From: Rhodoferax sp.
Lineage (GTDB): Bacteria; Pseudomonadota; Gammaproteobacteria; Burkholderiales; Burkholderiaceae_C
Direction of reading: 5' to 3'
DNA: 64,000 nt
Assembly (NCBI GenBank): GCA_030645355.1
Contig: JAUSNJ010000111.1
Span: 1 to 64,000, forward strand
Positions 18,703 through 29,100 of this stretch are shown here, piece after piece. Made by a program: the position numbers and the translations under genes. Under the pieces are notes generated by a model. It was given only the letters and a program-made list of their open reading frames with translations, had not been told where the DNA came from and did no database searches. Positions within the stretch are counted from its first letter, which is position 1. Every line of letters begins with the position of its first letter.

Positions 18703-20177
18703 GGGGCATCATTCAGGGCACTTTGCTTACCGTCGCCATGCGGTGGACAGACCGGCTCATTGGTCTGGTCAGTACGCTGGTGTTGGCCAGGCTGCTGGTG
18801 CCAGCCGATTTTGGCGTCATTGCGATGGCCTCATTGGTCATTGCCCTGGCCGATGTTTTTTTTGATCTTGGCGTTTATGTCACGTTGATCCAGAGGCAGA
18901 ACCCGAGCCAGGACCATTTCAATACCGCGTGGACCATGGGATTGATCCAGTCTGCGGTCGCGGCCACCGTGCTGTTTATTGCCGCGCCCTATGCCGCCAT
19001 TTATTTTCGCGAGCCTCGGGTCGAGGATGTCATCAAGGTGTTGGGCTTGAGCCTTTTGGCCACCGGCTGTGAGAACGTGGGAGTTGTCAATTTTCAGAAG
19101 GAAATGCGATTCGGGCGTGATTTTTTATTCTTGTTTTCGAAGCGGTTTTCGGGGTTTGTTGTGACCCTGGTGGCCGCCTGGATTCTGCGTTCGTACTGGG
19201 CGTTGATCATCGGCACCGTGGCCGGCCGCCTGGTTGGTGTGGCTTGCAGCTACTGGATGCACCCCATGCGCCCGTGGCTAAGCCTTTCAAAGTTTGGCGA
19301 CATATTTGGTATGTCGCAGTGGCTGCTGGTCAGGACCGCTGGCGGTTATTTGGAGGGGCAACTGCACCACTTTGTCGTAGGCAGGCGGGAGAATGCGACC
19401 GTCATGGGGGCCTTCGCGATAGCCGGCGACATCGCGGTGATGCCCTCATCCGAGTTACTCATGCCGATCAATCGGGTGCTGTTCCCCGCGTTTGTCAAGG
19501 TGAAAGAAGATCTGGAGGAATTGAAGAGAGTTTTCCTGGTGGCGCAAAACGTGCAGATTCTCGTTGCCCTGCCGGCTGGTGCGGGGCTGGCCCTTGTGGC
19601 ACAGGAGGCCATCTCGCTGATGCTCGGCGACAAATGGTTGATGGCGGTGCCCTTCGTACAGATTCTCGCATTGTCCAGTTTGGCCAGTGCCATGCTGTCA
19701 GGTGCGAGTTATTTGATGATCACGCTGGGCAACGTCAGGGCCCTGGCGATCTATTCCTGGATCCAGGTCGGCATATTCTCGATTTTGGCCTTTGTGGTCT
19801 TTCCTACCGGGGGGGCTTTGCAGGTGGCGTGGTTGAGACTGGCGGTCTCCGTCGTGTCGGGAGTCATATTCTTTTCGATGTTGCTGCGCGTTTTTGCACC
19901 GCTCAAATTGAGCGATCTGGCTCGCGGACTGATGCGTCCAGCCGTCGCCGTCGGTGCCATGGCGGGGGCAATCCAGTGGCTTGGCGCGGTTTGGGTGCCG
20001 TCTTCGTTCCTGCCTTCGCTGATTGCGAAAGTGATCTTGGGCGCCGTTGTCTATGCAAGCGTGATCGTCGCGCTATGGTGGGTGACCGGACGGCCTAAGG
20101 GCGCAGAGTCATTCTTGCTCGACAACTTCATGAAGATATGGAATCGGCGCAAAGGCCTTCAAAGGGATATCGCTTAA
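18693..20177 (+). CDS. Polysaccharide flippase (Wzx/MATE-like oligosaccharide transporter)
   Basis: ORF 18657..20177, likely start 18693; TM-rich; LVSTLVLARLLVPADFGVIAMASLVIALADVFFDLGVYVTLIQR. Confidence 0.9.
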   Translation: MAMRGIIQGTLLTVAMRWTDRLIGLVSTLVLARLLVPADFGVIAMASLVIALADVFFDLGVYVTLIQRQNPSQDHFNTAWTMGLIQSAVAATVLFIAAPYAAIYFREPRVEDVIKVLGLSLLATGCENVGVVNFQKEMRFGRDFLFLFSKRFSGFVVTLVAAWILRSYWALIIGTVAGRLVGVACSYWMHPMRPWLSLSKFGDIFGMSQWLLVRTAGGYLEGQLHHFVVGRRENATVMGAFAIAGDIAVMPSSELLMPINRVLFPAFVKVKEDLEELKRVFLVAQNVQILVALPAGAGLALVAQEAISLMLGDKWLMAVPFVQILALSSLASAMLSGASYLMITLGNVRALAIYSWIQVGIFSILAFVVFPTGGALQVAWLRLAVSVVSGVIFFSMLLRVFAPLKLSDLARGLMRPAVAVGAMAGAIQWLGAVWVPSSFLPSLIAKVILGAVVYASVIVALWWVTGRPKGAESFLLDNFMKIWNRRKGLQRDIA

Positions 20178-20184
20178 CAACCTG

Positions 20185-22242
20185 TCAAGCAGGTGTATGA
20201 CCGTTGACCTGCAGGTAATAGTCCATCTCGCTTGTTTCACCCCATGGGAGCGCATAGCCGTAGTAGCCGTTGCCACAGTTTCCATGGAGAAAATGGTAGC
20301 CACGGTCCAGGTACTGGGTACGCCCGGTCCTGTATTTGGCGGTGTCAATTACCGGGTCAGAGGCTAACGCCTGGGAGATGGTGACCAAACCTTCACCGGC
20401 GGAGCCACAGTGCATGCGGCCCATCCCGATTCCCATTGCAGAGGTATAACTCAGCGTTTGCCAGTTGCCCCCGCGCCCCGAGTCGGTTGGCTGCGCGGTG
20501 AACTTGTAGTAACTCCACTTTGCGCCGCCAGGCAAGAACGCTTCCGGATACCCGAAATCGTTGTTGCTCCAGGTGGCCGTAAATACCGTGCCGCGCGGCC
20601 CGAAGCTGCCGTCGCTGATTGCAATCTTGACGAACTTGCTGTTGCCATCGATGTAGGGCACACAAACGGTTTCAACGGCCAAGGTCGTGACGTTGACGCG
20701 CTTGACCTGTTGCATGACCTTCGACCCGAAATAGAGCCAGCCGTCCTGCAAGGCAAGGCCTTCTGGCAGCACGCATGGCTCCGCGCGGACTTGCTCCAGT
20801 GTGACTCCGGGGTTGCGATCGGGCCGCCGGTCAAAGCTTACGAAGGCAAGCGCCTGACCGGACACCAACGTGCGCAAATAGGCGCCCGTGTCGGCATTGA
20901 AAGCTGCAATGCGATTTGCCTTGCGCTCCGAGACATACAGCACGCCATTGTCGAAAATGACATCCCATGGGTCAGCCAGCCCGACAATGAATTCGGTCAC
21001 AACCGGGTCGAGGCGATCAGCCGGGTTGAATTGCAGCTTGACGACGCGGTTGTTTTGGGAGTCTGTAATGAAACAGGCCGGTCCCGTGATGTGAGGCTTC
21101 TCTCCTTCAATCGGTGCAGCTGACTCATTGGTAGCCAGAGTGCGGACGTCCCAGGCCATTCCCCACAACTCGTGAAAACCGCGTCGGGCGACCGGTATGG
21201 ATGACCAGTCGCCTACCAATTCAACGTCTTGCGGGCCGTCGTAATAGCTGCCCATGCCCTTATGGCGATAGCCGGCCAATGTCTTGATGGTTCCGTCGGG
21301 CGTAACTTTGGTCAGTCGCCACGGATCGCAGACGTAAGCCCCGCCCGTGCGATTGACCTGAATGTGGGTTGGCATCGTAATGCAACCCATGCCGCGTGGC
21401 CCATCCAACAAGGGCTGCCGGGGAAACTTCGGAATCAAACTGCTATAAAAATAGGCTTGCTCATTGCAGGTTGAAACAATTCCCGCTTGGTTGCGATTGG
21501 GACGCAAGATGTTTTGTGACCTAACCGGCGCCAAGTCTTGGCGGAACAATTGACTCGGCGCAAGCGCCGCGCTGAACACCGGGTAGTCACGAACCTTGAT
21601 CGCGGGGACAATGGGGCTGAGTGTGGGCGGGAGTTGTTCGACATAGCTGTACTTCGTGCGACCGTGCGTCAACTCAAAAGAACCAGACCAGGCGGGCGCA
21701 GTGGTGGCGGCTTTGCCGGTGCGGTTGACGTACACGAAATGCGGTACGGGTGATTCAGAGGAGTGGGCCAGGATATGGAGTTTGTGCCAACCCTCTGTCA
21801 GGGGATTCAGGTCGAGGGTGAAGCTACCTCGCTTGGCCCCCGTGAGCACAGTTGCAGTGGCGCGTGACACACCATCCACAAGCAGTTGGTACTGGCTCGC
21901 GGCCAACGCGCTGAATGTGTTGGCTACCCAGTCTTTGGCGTAAAAGCCAAGCGTTGCGGTGCTGCCAGTGAGTATTGTGAGCCGCTGAAACCGCTCATAC
22001 GCCTCGCCACCGTGATCCCATGCGTCAAGACACACTGTTTTTGCAATGTTGACGTCGAACACCGTCAGACCCAGAAACCCGGGTGTGGGTGTCGGTATCG
22101 GTGTCGGTATGAGGGTGGGTGTCGGTGTCCCGGGCGCAGACGCGGATGCAGACGACAAGTCCGCCCCGCTACCCCCGCCACAGCCCACTGTGAGCGCGCC
22201 TGCGCCCAGGGCAGTTCGGGTCAGGAAGTGACGGCGATCCAA
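20185..22242 (-). CDS. Exported protein with NHL/beta-propeller-like repeats
   Basis: 685 aa; MDRRHFLTRTALGAGALTVGCGGG (RR-containing, lipobox-like) leader, PTPTLIPTPIPTPTP linker, propeller-like strands (DPWDVIFDNGVLYVSERKANRIAAFNADTG). Confidence 0.7.
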   Translation of the reverse strand: MDRRHFLTRTALGAGALTVGCGGGSGADLSSASASAPGTPTPTLIPTPIPTPTPGFLGLTVFDVNIAKTVCLDAWDHGGEAYERFQRLTILTGSTATLGFYAKDWVANTFSALAASQYQLLVDGVSRATATVLTGAKRGSFTLDLNPLTEGWHKLHILAHSSESPVPHFVYVNRTGKAATTAPAWSGSFELTHGRTKYSYVEQLPPTLSPIVPAIKVRDYPVFSAALAPSQLFRQDLAPVRSQNILRPNRNQAGIVSTCNEQAYFYSSLIPKFPRQPLLDGPRGMGCITMPTHIQVNRTGGAYVCDPWRLTKVTPDGTIKTLAGYRHKGMGSYYDGPQDVELVGDWSSIPVARRGFHELWGMAWDVRTLATNESAAPIEGEKPHITGPACFITDSQNNRVVKLQFNPADRLDPVVTEFIVGLADPWDVIFDNGVLYVSERKANRIAAFNADTGAYLRTLVSGQALAFVSFDRRPDRNPGVTLEQVRAEPCVLPEGLALQDGWLYFGSKVMQQVKRVNVTTLAVETVCVPYIDGNSKFVKIAISDGSFGPRGTVFTATWSNNDFGYPEAFLPGGAKWSYYKFTAQPTDSGRGGNWQTLSYTSAMGIGMGRMHCGSAGEGLVTISQALASDPVIDTAKYRTGRTQYLDRGYHFLHGNCGNGYYGYALPWGETSEMDYYLQVNGHTPA
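22083..22128. repeat. Short tandem hexamer-like repeat (GGTGTC/GGTATC) encoding a Pro-Thr linker
   Basis: gtgtgggtgtcggtatcggtgtcggtatgagggtgggtgtcggtgtccc; encodes TPTPTLIPTPIPTPTPG on the minus strand. Confidence 0.7.
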
Positions 22243-22374
22243 TTTGGCTCCTAGATGAAAAATAATATTGTGGCTCCTGAAGTATCAGCAAACCTGATTC
22301 TTGCTCCTTCTAGGGAAAAGAGCCAGCGATGTTTCATACGCTTACACCATCGCGGCCGGACCGTCAACCTGACT

Positions 22375-25300
22375 TTAGTTGGTGGTGTAGCTGATCGTCA
22401 GCTTGGGGCGCAGGCTCGCATTGGTCATGAAATTGCGCGTGTTGAAGCGTTTCTGGTTGACGTTGTCGCCAGCGGTGCGAAGAATGCGCCAACCGTAGTT
22501 GGGTGCTGCTGCGGTCTGCATGGCGGTCAAACCGTTCTTGACGTCGATTTCCAGCCACACCCCCGGATCCCAACCAACGCTGCCCACGCCATCCGGCACG
22601 GACAGGTAGTCGGTGCCGACGCCGGCGGCTCCGCCTAACACCCAATTGGTTCCGTTACGGCACAGGTTCCAGTTGATTTCGGTCTCCCGCCAGTCGCACA
22701 ACAAGCGGCTGGCGGAGAACGTGGCGTTGTAGTAGGTCGTCTTGTACAGGGCCAACTTGGCCGATGTAACCGTCGCGTTGTCAGGTACCGGCCCACCTTC
22801 GCGATTGAAGATCGCGAAGCGAACCAGCGGAAATGAGTACCCGCCCTGCTCGACCATGGTCGTTAGCGCGCCCAGGTTGTACGTGGACCAGAAGCTGTAG
22901 AGATAGGTGTCGCGCGTGCCGCTGTAGCCATTCAGGCCATCTTGCAGGACAACGGTGGTCGCCCCGGTGTTATCCGGATTGACCTGAACGGTAACGCCTG
23001 CCGAAGTGCCAGTGTTGCCAGCCTCGTCAGTGACGCGCGCGCTGTAAGTGTGGCTACCAAGCGCCGCGTTGGGAATGACAAACTGCCATGGCGGAGCATT
23101 CAATGTCGCCAGTGCCGTCGTCCCGTCAAGGAAGTGGACCGAATTGACCCGCCCTTCCGGGTCACTCGGGTTTGCCACCAGCGTGATCGCTTGGCTCTGG
23201 GCGAAGATTTGTCCCGCAGCTGGCGAGGTTAATGTGACCGTTGGAGACTGATTGATCGCGGAAATATTGATGGTCACGATTGCCGAGGTGGTGCTGGCAC
23301 CCCGGTTATCTGTCGCCACCGCTTTCAGGGCATGTGAGCCGACAGACGCTCCGCTCCAACTGAATTGCCAGGGGGACTGCGCGATGCTTCCAATCAAGGT
23401 AGCGCCGGCAAAGACATCGACTTTGACAATCTGGCCGTCACTGTCGGCTGCATTGACAATGATCGGAACCGCTGTGCCGACCCCAAAGGTCTGGCCAGCG
23501 GTCGGCGACGTGATCGTCGCGCTGGGCGCCACATTGGCTGCGCCCACGCTGATCGAAACCGCGGCTGAAGTAGTCGTTCCGCCCAGATTGTCGGTAGCCC
23601 TGGCGGTCAATGGGTGGGCGCCGACTGACGCGCCACTCCAGGACATCTGCCACGGCGCTTGCACAACGGTGCCGATCTTTGTTGCGCCATCAAAGAACTC
23701 GACCTTGGCGACGGTGCCATCGCTGTCATTCGCGGTTGCCTGGATGCCGATGGGCGAATTCTGGACAAAAGTTTGACCGCCGGTTGGTGCAGTGAGGGCG
23801 ACGCTGGGTGGCACGTTCACCGGCCCACCGTTAGGCGGTTGCCAACCAAACGGCTTGTAGATCCAGATGTTGCCGGCGTTGCTGTCCTGCAAACCCATGA
23901 AGGCATCGATGTTGGGAATGTATTTCCATTTGCCCAAGATCCCGGTGCCCACTGCGGTGGTGGGTACGCTGCCACCCGGAATGGCCTGCTTGAGAAGCAC
24001 CCAGCCGGTACCGCTGACTGTCGCCGGAGGTTTGAGCGTCCAGATATCCGTGCCACCGCACCACAGTGAGTAATGGCGGCGCACCGGGTCAAATTCAAAA
24101 CCGCAATTGCGAATTTCCAGAGTCCCTGCGTTCAGGCGCGACATCAGTTCCCCCGACGCCTCGGTGAACGTCAGTTTCACCTCTATGTTGTCAGTAGCGC
24201 TGGGCGTGTTGACATTCCAGTACAGGAATGGCCTTGTCTTGTCGCCAACGTGTACGAAGAGCTTTTGAACCGGGTCGAATGCGCATGCCGTCTGGGACTG
24301 GGGGCCGTCGTAATAGCCGCCGATTTTTGTCCAGGAGTCGGTCGATGGACTATTGACGTCATTGATGACATACCGAAAGAGATGATTCGCAACGCCATTA
24401 CCGATGTGGGCACCGACATAGACCACATCCTTTCCGCCTTCCAGTGCGTAGCCCGTACAGCCGACCACATGCGCCGACGGGAGATTGGGCGTGCTCGCCA
24501 AATTGAGTTTGATATCGCGGTTTTGCCACATCTGGCCGCCCAAAACGTCGGGATATGGTGCGACCCGCTTGACGTGCGAGCCCGTGGTGCCGCCAACCTT
24601 GTTGGGGTCGGCCTTGCTCGGGTCCCACAGATACGGGCCGGTGTAACGGGACGCGCCAGCCCCGTTGTCGCGCAGGTATGCGTCGCCATTGTTATAGGCC
24701 GCGCCACCGAATGTGAGAAACCGGTCCAGCGTGGGTAGAAAAATGTTGTTGTCGTAGGTGTGCGCCGACACCGGGGCGTTATCGGGGCCATCGATAGCCC
24801 GGTAATTCCCGAGAGCATCCTGTGAGATCTGGCTGGGCAAAGAGGCTCTTTCCCACATGCGGGTGCTGCCTCGCCAGCGATACACCTCGTTGCCTCCGTA
24901 GTTGGCGTGGCCGCCACCGTAGAGGATCAGGTCACCACGATTGGAGTCCCAGGCAAAGCTGCTCCAGGCTGCAATCAGGGCGCGCGGTGAAGCTACGTCA
25001 CCGCTGTTCTTCTCGATTACGCGTTGCGACTCCGGAGTCCAGACATCAAGAAACTGGTTGAGATTGGCCATCACCCAACTGCCTTGTGGAATGGGACTCA
25101 GCAGCCCCATCAGATTGGTCAGGGACGCCGGGGCATTCGGTGAGGCAGCCGGAGCAGAGCCGACTAAACCATCGGTCTTGCTGATGCCCAGGGTGCGCCC
25201 GACTGCCCGTGAATTGGTTCTGTCCGCGTTAGCCGCGACGGGTGCATCGGATTCGATCACCGTGAGCGTGAACGGTCCGATTGTGCTCGCCCCGCGGGCA

Positions 25301-25695
25301 TCGGTCACTTTGATGGTCAACTCGAATCGACCCATGGTGGACGGGCGCCCCTGCAAACGGCCGGTAGCATTGTCAAGGACGAGGCCCGCCGGCATTGTGC
25401 CAGCGATGACCTCAAACTTGTAGGGCGCGGTGCCACCGTTCACGCCAACCAGCGTTTGATAGTTCTCGCCGAGGTTGGCGATCGGCGCGGCGCTCAGCGC
25501 AATGCCAAACCCGCCGGACTGCGGGGGCAGGTCGCCCCGTGTCGTTTCGGCCACCATTGCCTTTGCGTCCAGTGGCCGCTTGACCGCTTCTTTGGAGGCC
25601 GGTGCCTTGTCGGCGCCACCGTCACCGCCACCGCAGGCCCAAAGAAATGCTAAAGACGTGCTGGCAAGCACCATTCTGAGGTTACGCGTCTTCAT
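22375..25695 (-). CDS. Large surface lipoprotein: putative-Ig N-terminal domain, propeller-like middle, three Ig-like repeats, C-terminal DNRLRE-like domain
   Basis: ORF 22375..25710 (likely start 25695, MKTRNLRMVLASTSLAFLWACGGG lipobox). Three repeats of SPTAGQTF...PWQxSWSGASVGSHxLxAxATDN; C-term DTYLYSFWSTYNLGALTTMVEQGG. Confidence 0.8.
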   Translation of the reverse strand: MKTRNLRMVLASTSLAFLWACGGGDGGADKAPASKEAVKRPLDAKAMVAETTRGDLPPQSGGFGIALSAAPIANLGENYQTLVGVNGGTAPYKFEVIAGTMPAGLVLDNATGRLQGRPSTMGRFELTIKVTDARGASTIGPFTLTVIESDAPVAANADRTNSRAVGRTLGISKTDGLVGSAPAASPNAPASLTNLMGLLSPIPQGSWVMANLNQFLDVWTPESQRVIEKNSGDVASPRALIAAWSSFAWDSNRGDLILYGGGHANYGGNEVYRWRGSTRMWERASLPSQISQDALGNYRAIDGPDNAPVSAHTYDNNIFLPTLDRFLTFGGAAYNNGDAYLRDNGAGASRYTGPYLWDPSKADPNKVGGTTGSHVKRVAPYPDVLGGQMWQNRDIKLNLASTPNLPSAHVVGCTGYALEGGKDVVYVGAHIGNGVANHLFRYVINDVNSPSTDSWTKIGGYYDGPQSQTACAFDPVQKLFVHVGDKTRPFLYWNVNTPSATDNIEVKLTFTEASGELMSRLNAGTLEIRNCGFEFDPVRRHYSLWCGGTDIWTLKPPATVSGTGWVLLKQAIPGGSVPTTAVGTGILGKWKYIPNIDAFMGLQDSNAGNIWIYKPFGWQPPNGGPVNVPPSVALTAPTGGQTFVQNSPIGIQATANDSDGTVAKVEFFDGATKIGTVVQAPWQMSWSGASVGAHPLTARATDNLGGTTTSAAVSISVGAANVAPSATITSPTAGQTFGVGTAVPIIVNAADSDGQIVKVDVFAGATLIGSIAQSPWQFSWSGASVGSHALKAVATDNRGASTTSAIVTINISAINQSPTVTLTSPAAGQIFAQSQAITLVANPSDPEGRVNSVHFLDGTTALATLNAPPWQFVIPNAALGSHTYSARVTDEAGNTGTSAGVTVQVNPDNTGATTVVLQDGLNGYSGTRDTYLYSFWSTYNLGALTTMVEQGGYSFPLVRFAIFNREGGPVPDNATVTSAKLALYKTTYYNATFSASRLLCDWRETEINWNLCRNGTNWVLGGAAGVGTDYLSVPDGVGSVGWDPGVWLEIDVKNGLTAMQTAAAPNYGWRILRTAGDNVNQKRFNTRNFMTNASLRPKLTISYTTN
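22960..23825 (-). repeat. Three tandem roughly 95-aa Ig-like (bacterial Ig) repeats inside the large lipoprotein
   Basis: Aligned by eye: APTGGQTF.../SPTAGQTF.../SPAAGQIF... each followed by PWQ(M/F)xx and ATDN/VTDE; boundaries approximate. Confidence 0.75.
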
Positions 25696-26183
25696 ATTTG
25701 TCATTCTCATCCCTGTTGGCGTTCCAATTTTGCTTCAAGTTCGCCACCCAGCGATCGACAGGCGCCAGCCTATTGGCAACACTATGTAACGTCTTTGGCA
25801 AATTGTTGATTCGAGGACCGCGTACAACAATCGCACAACTGGAAGTGACTGGCTCTGTGCGCTCCCACACCCCCTGGGTCGCTGTGGCATAGAAGAGTGG
25901 CATGGCCGCGCTCATACTGGTGTCCATTGGGTTCGGAAAAAAATGGTTTCGAGTCGAACTGCTGCGAATATCTGATTCGCGTGCTCACCGCGCAGCCAAG
26001 CACTGTAGGGTAAGGCAGCCCCTCACTTCAATCTGTGTGTTAGTCAACACATTGGCACTATTGGCATGAGTGCATACCCGCACTTTGCGCCTGCCTGCTC
26101 GCAGTCGCCTTAGCAATCATGGTCCATCAGGTCCGTAAATTCAAGATCGAAATACGGCGCAGTTGCCGCCCATCGGGCAGTGT

Positions 26184-29100
26184 TCAGGCTGCCTTGCCTT
26201 CTGGTTTTGCCAATGGGAGGCAACAAGCCCCGGCCAGTAGCAAAAAGAGCAACAGAAACCTGGGTGTGTCAATCAGGGTGTCAAACAGTCCCACGACCAG
26301 GAAACTGCTGAGGGCCGCGAAGCCGGCACCGGAAATGGTATCGCCGTTGAACATGTTTCGCGTCGCCCGCACCAGTGCCAGCAGTACAAACAATGTCAGA
26401 GCCACCAGGCCGAACACGCCCTGGTCAAAGAGCACCCCGTAGAACAGGCTCTTGATGTGCCATTGCAGGTGCCCATCGGTTGAGAAAAACCAGTGATCCA
26501 TTCGGTCAGAAAAGTCGCCGTTGCTTAGCAGATTGGTTCCGGCAGCCGTCTCCAGGCGGATATTGTCAATATCCATGGTCGAGTTGGGCACGTCGTAGAA
26601 AAGGGAGAACTTGATGGGCCTGTGGCTATACCAGGGGCTGATGGCAAGCCCCTTGGCGGTGAACTGCGTCTCGACCTTGCGCCATGCACCGCTGTCTTTT
26701 CCCAGTTCAATGGTCTGCCAGATGCAGTTGTAGGAGGTCAGCATCCACTTCTCACAGATCGGTATCGTGATCTTGGAATCCGGGCGGCTGGGGCGCACGT
26801 CCATTCGCAACACGTAGTGCTGCCCTGGCTCAACGGCCACCAGTTGTTCCACGTAGAGGGAGTCTCCAGCGCTCAGGCGCAGGAAGGTATTGCCGGCCGT
26901 ACTCTCGAGCCGATAGGTCGCGGACCGATGCCCCTCGGTACTGCGCCAGTAGTTCGTTTCAGGGTAGCGTCCAAGACCCATGCCAAGCAGCGTGGTTGCC
27001 CAATCGGCATCCCGAATGCTCAGTGCGTCTTTCCAGTGTGCCTGCCGAATGTCCAGATCGGCGCTCACCCTGGCCAGGCGCATCTGTGCAAACTCGCCCT
27101 TGAAGATGGGAACGGCTACCAGCAGCAAGCCGCCTGCCAGCGCAGCGAATATCGCAGCGCTCCGCATGAGTCGTTTGGATTGCAGCGTCACGGTTGCAAG
27201 AACCAGAAAGACGGCCACGGCAAAGGCCGAGTATCCGTTTCGCGAGTAGGTGACCATCAATGCATAGGTCGTGGACAGCAGCAGCAGCAGACCTGGGATG
27301 CGTACCAGCCAGCGACGCTCCTGATGCATGAGGACAATCAAGAAAGGTGTTGCGGCCGCAAGAAAGCATTCGATATAGGCGCCTCCCACGTGCAGGGCTG
27401 AAAAAGGACCTGTGACGCGATAGCCTCCCGAAAAGTCCCACAAGCCGCTGAAAGCGACCCGTTCCCAGAGAATGACCGCCACCGTCAGCGCGAGCCCCAG
27501 ACTCATTCCCCAGACAAACGGTCGACGCGGGTCAAGTTGATTGGCAATGAAACGCTTGGCGAGTCCGTAAGCCAATACGGCCCAGAAACCGCCTTTGATA
27601 ATTCTCAGGGCGTTGTAGGGGCTGTAGTAGTTGTTGAAGGAATTTGCGTCGGGCCACTGAAAAGGCAAAAGGCCCCGCACAGCGCTGATCGCGAAGCTCA
27701 GCCCCAGGAGGGTGGCGGTAACGGCAAACACGGCGTCGCTGCGCGTGCGCTTTTTGGAGGGCGATGGCGAACGGGCGTAGGCGATTGCCATGCTCACGAT
27801 CAGGATGGCATCAAATTCCTCCAGGAAAAAGCGTCCGCTCCACGGTGCCAGATCAAACACTGGCAACGCCGCAGCCATCACCGCAAACACCCAGACCGGC
27901 CTGTGCCACACGATGGCAGCACATGCAACGAGCACCAGGCAAAGCAGCAAGGGGAATGCCGGAAACGCGGCCGCCCAGATGCCCGTTGCGGCAAGGCAAA
28001 GAATCAGCCAGATCGGAAGTGCCGAAGGGAATGGGGGTCTTTGCAAGCTTGTTGTGTTCATTGGGTCGGGCTGTGTTGGTTTTGCTGTGTCAGATGACAT
28101 TTGCTGCATCAGACGCACCGCCAGCCAGGCGGTAGCACCTGCCAGTGCAATGGCCGTCGTGTCGGGATGGGCGCCCGTCTGGAACAGCTTGCCGCCTTCC
28201 ACGATGGTCGCCAGCAACAGGGCCGCCGCCATCGCAAATGGAGGTGAACGGCGATACGCCCAGGCAAACAGCGCAAGTGGCACATAGGAAAGGCAAACCG
28301 CTGTCAGGCTGACCAAGGCCCTGGCTTCGCTGGAGAAGTAATGGTAGTAGAACGGCATGAACCGGATCTGCTCCAACTGCACGGCAGCGGCGCCAAAACC
28401 GTGCCAATGGGACGAGAACCATCCGTTGATCGTGAGCAACGCGCTTACATAGATCGCACCGATCGGGATCGCGTAGCGTCTGGCGATCAGCGCGAGTCCC
28501 CCGGCGGTCCAGTTGCCATCTTGCTTGCATAGCACCAGGCCACAACTGACGCCGACCGCTCTGGACAGTATCGACAGGCCTTGCGAGATGCCTGAAGCCA
28601 GGAAGAACTGTGCGCCCTCGATAAAGGTGCCTAGCAGTAGCCCAATGATTGCCCCTTGCGGGATGCCGGAGCCCCTGACGCCTGCCAGACGAACCAGCAA
28701 GACTCCAAATGGCATGGCGAGCAACACCTCGGCTGCCAGTTGAAAGGCCAACAAGACGGTCTTCTTGGTATGCCCTGCCACCAGCCAGCCCCAATGGTCG
28801 GATTGGATTTTGCTTTGCAGTTCTGGCCAGGACATCAGGATGTCAAATGGGAAGAAGGCGAACGCAACATATGCGATTGCATAGCCTTCCAGCATGCGCA
28901 TGCGCAAACGGTGGGGATCGCCCGAAAGCGAACCCAGCAGTCGCAGGAACCAATGGACATACTTCGCGGAAATCGCGAGCCCGATCAAGGTGCCGATGCT
29001 CTCGGCCACAATGTCGTTGAGTGACACGGTTCGCTGGGGAAAGTAGAGCTGTGCGAATTCGACGGCGATTGCGAGCGCTACGCAGCCCGTGCCGGCTATT

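Noticed and set aside
20180-20194. ACCTG-TCAAG-CAGGT hairpin between flippase and the minus-strand exported protein
   Set aside because: Short stem, no T-tract, and overlapping the downstream CDS; insufficient for a terminator call.
21440-21460. CTGCTATAAAAATAGG resembling the GCTAT…ATAGC palindromes
   Set aside because: Arms incomplete and fully inside a CDS with plausible amino-acid sequence; likely chance.
25682-26003. Two minus-strand ORFs (81 and 73 aa) in the long intergenic region
   Set aside because: Mutually overlapping, no ribosome-binding site or recognisable sequence; treated as non-coding.
26047-26066. TTGGCACTATTGGCAT as a second sigma-54 promoter
   Set aside because: The GG-to-GC spacing is 10 nt rather than 12, and no plus-strand gene follows.
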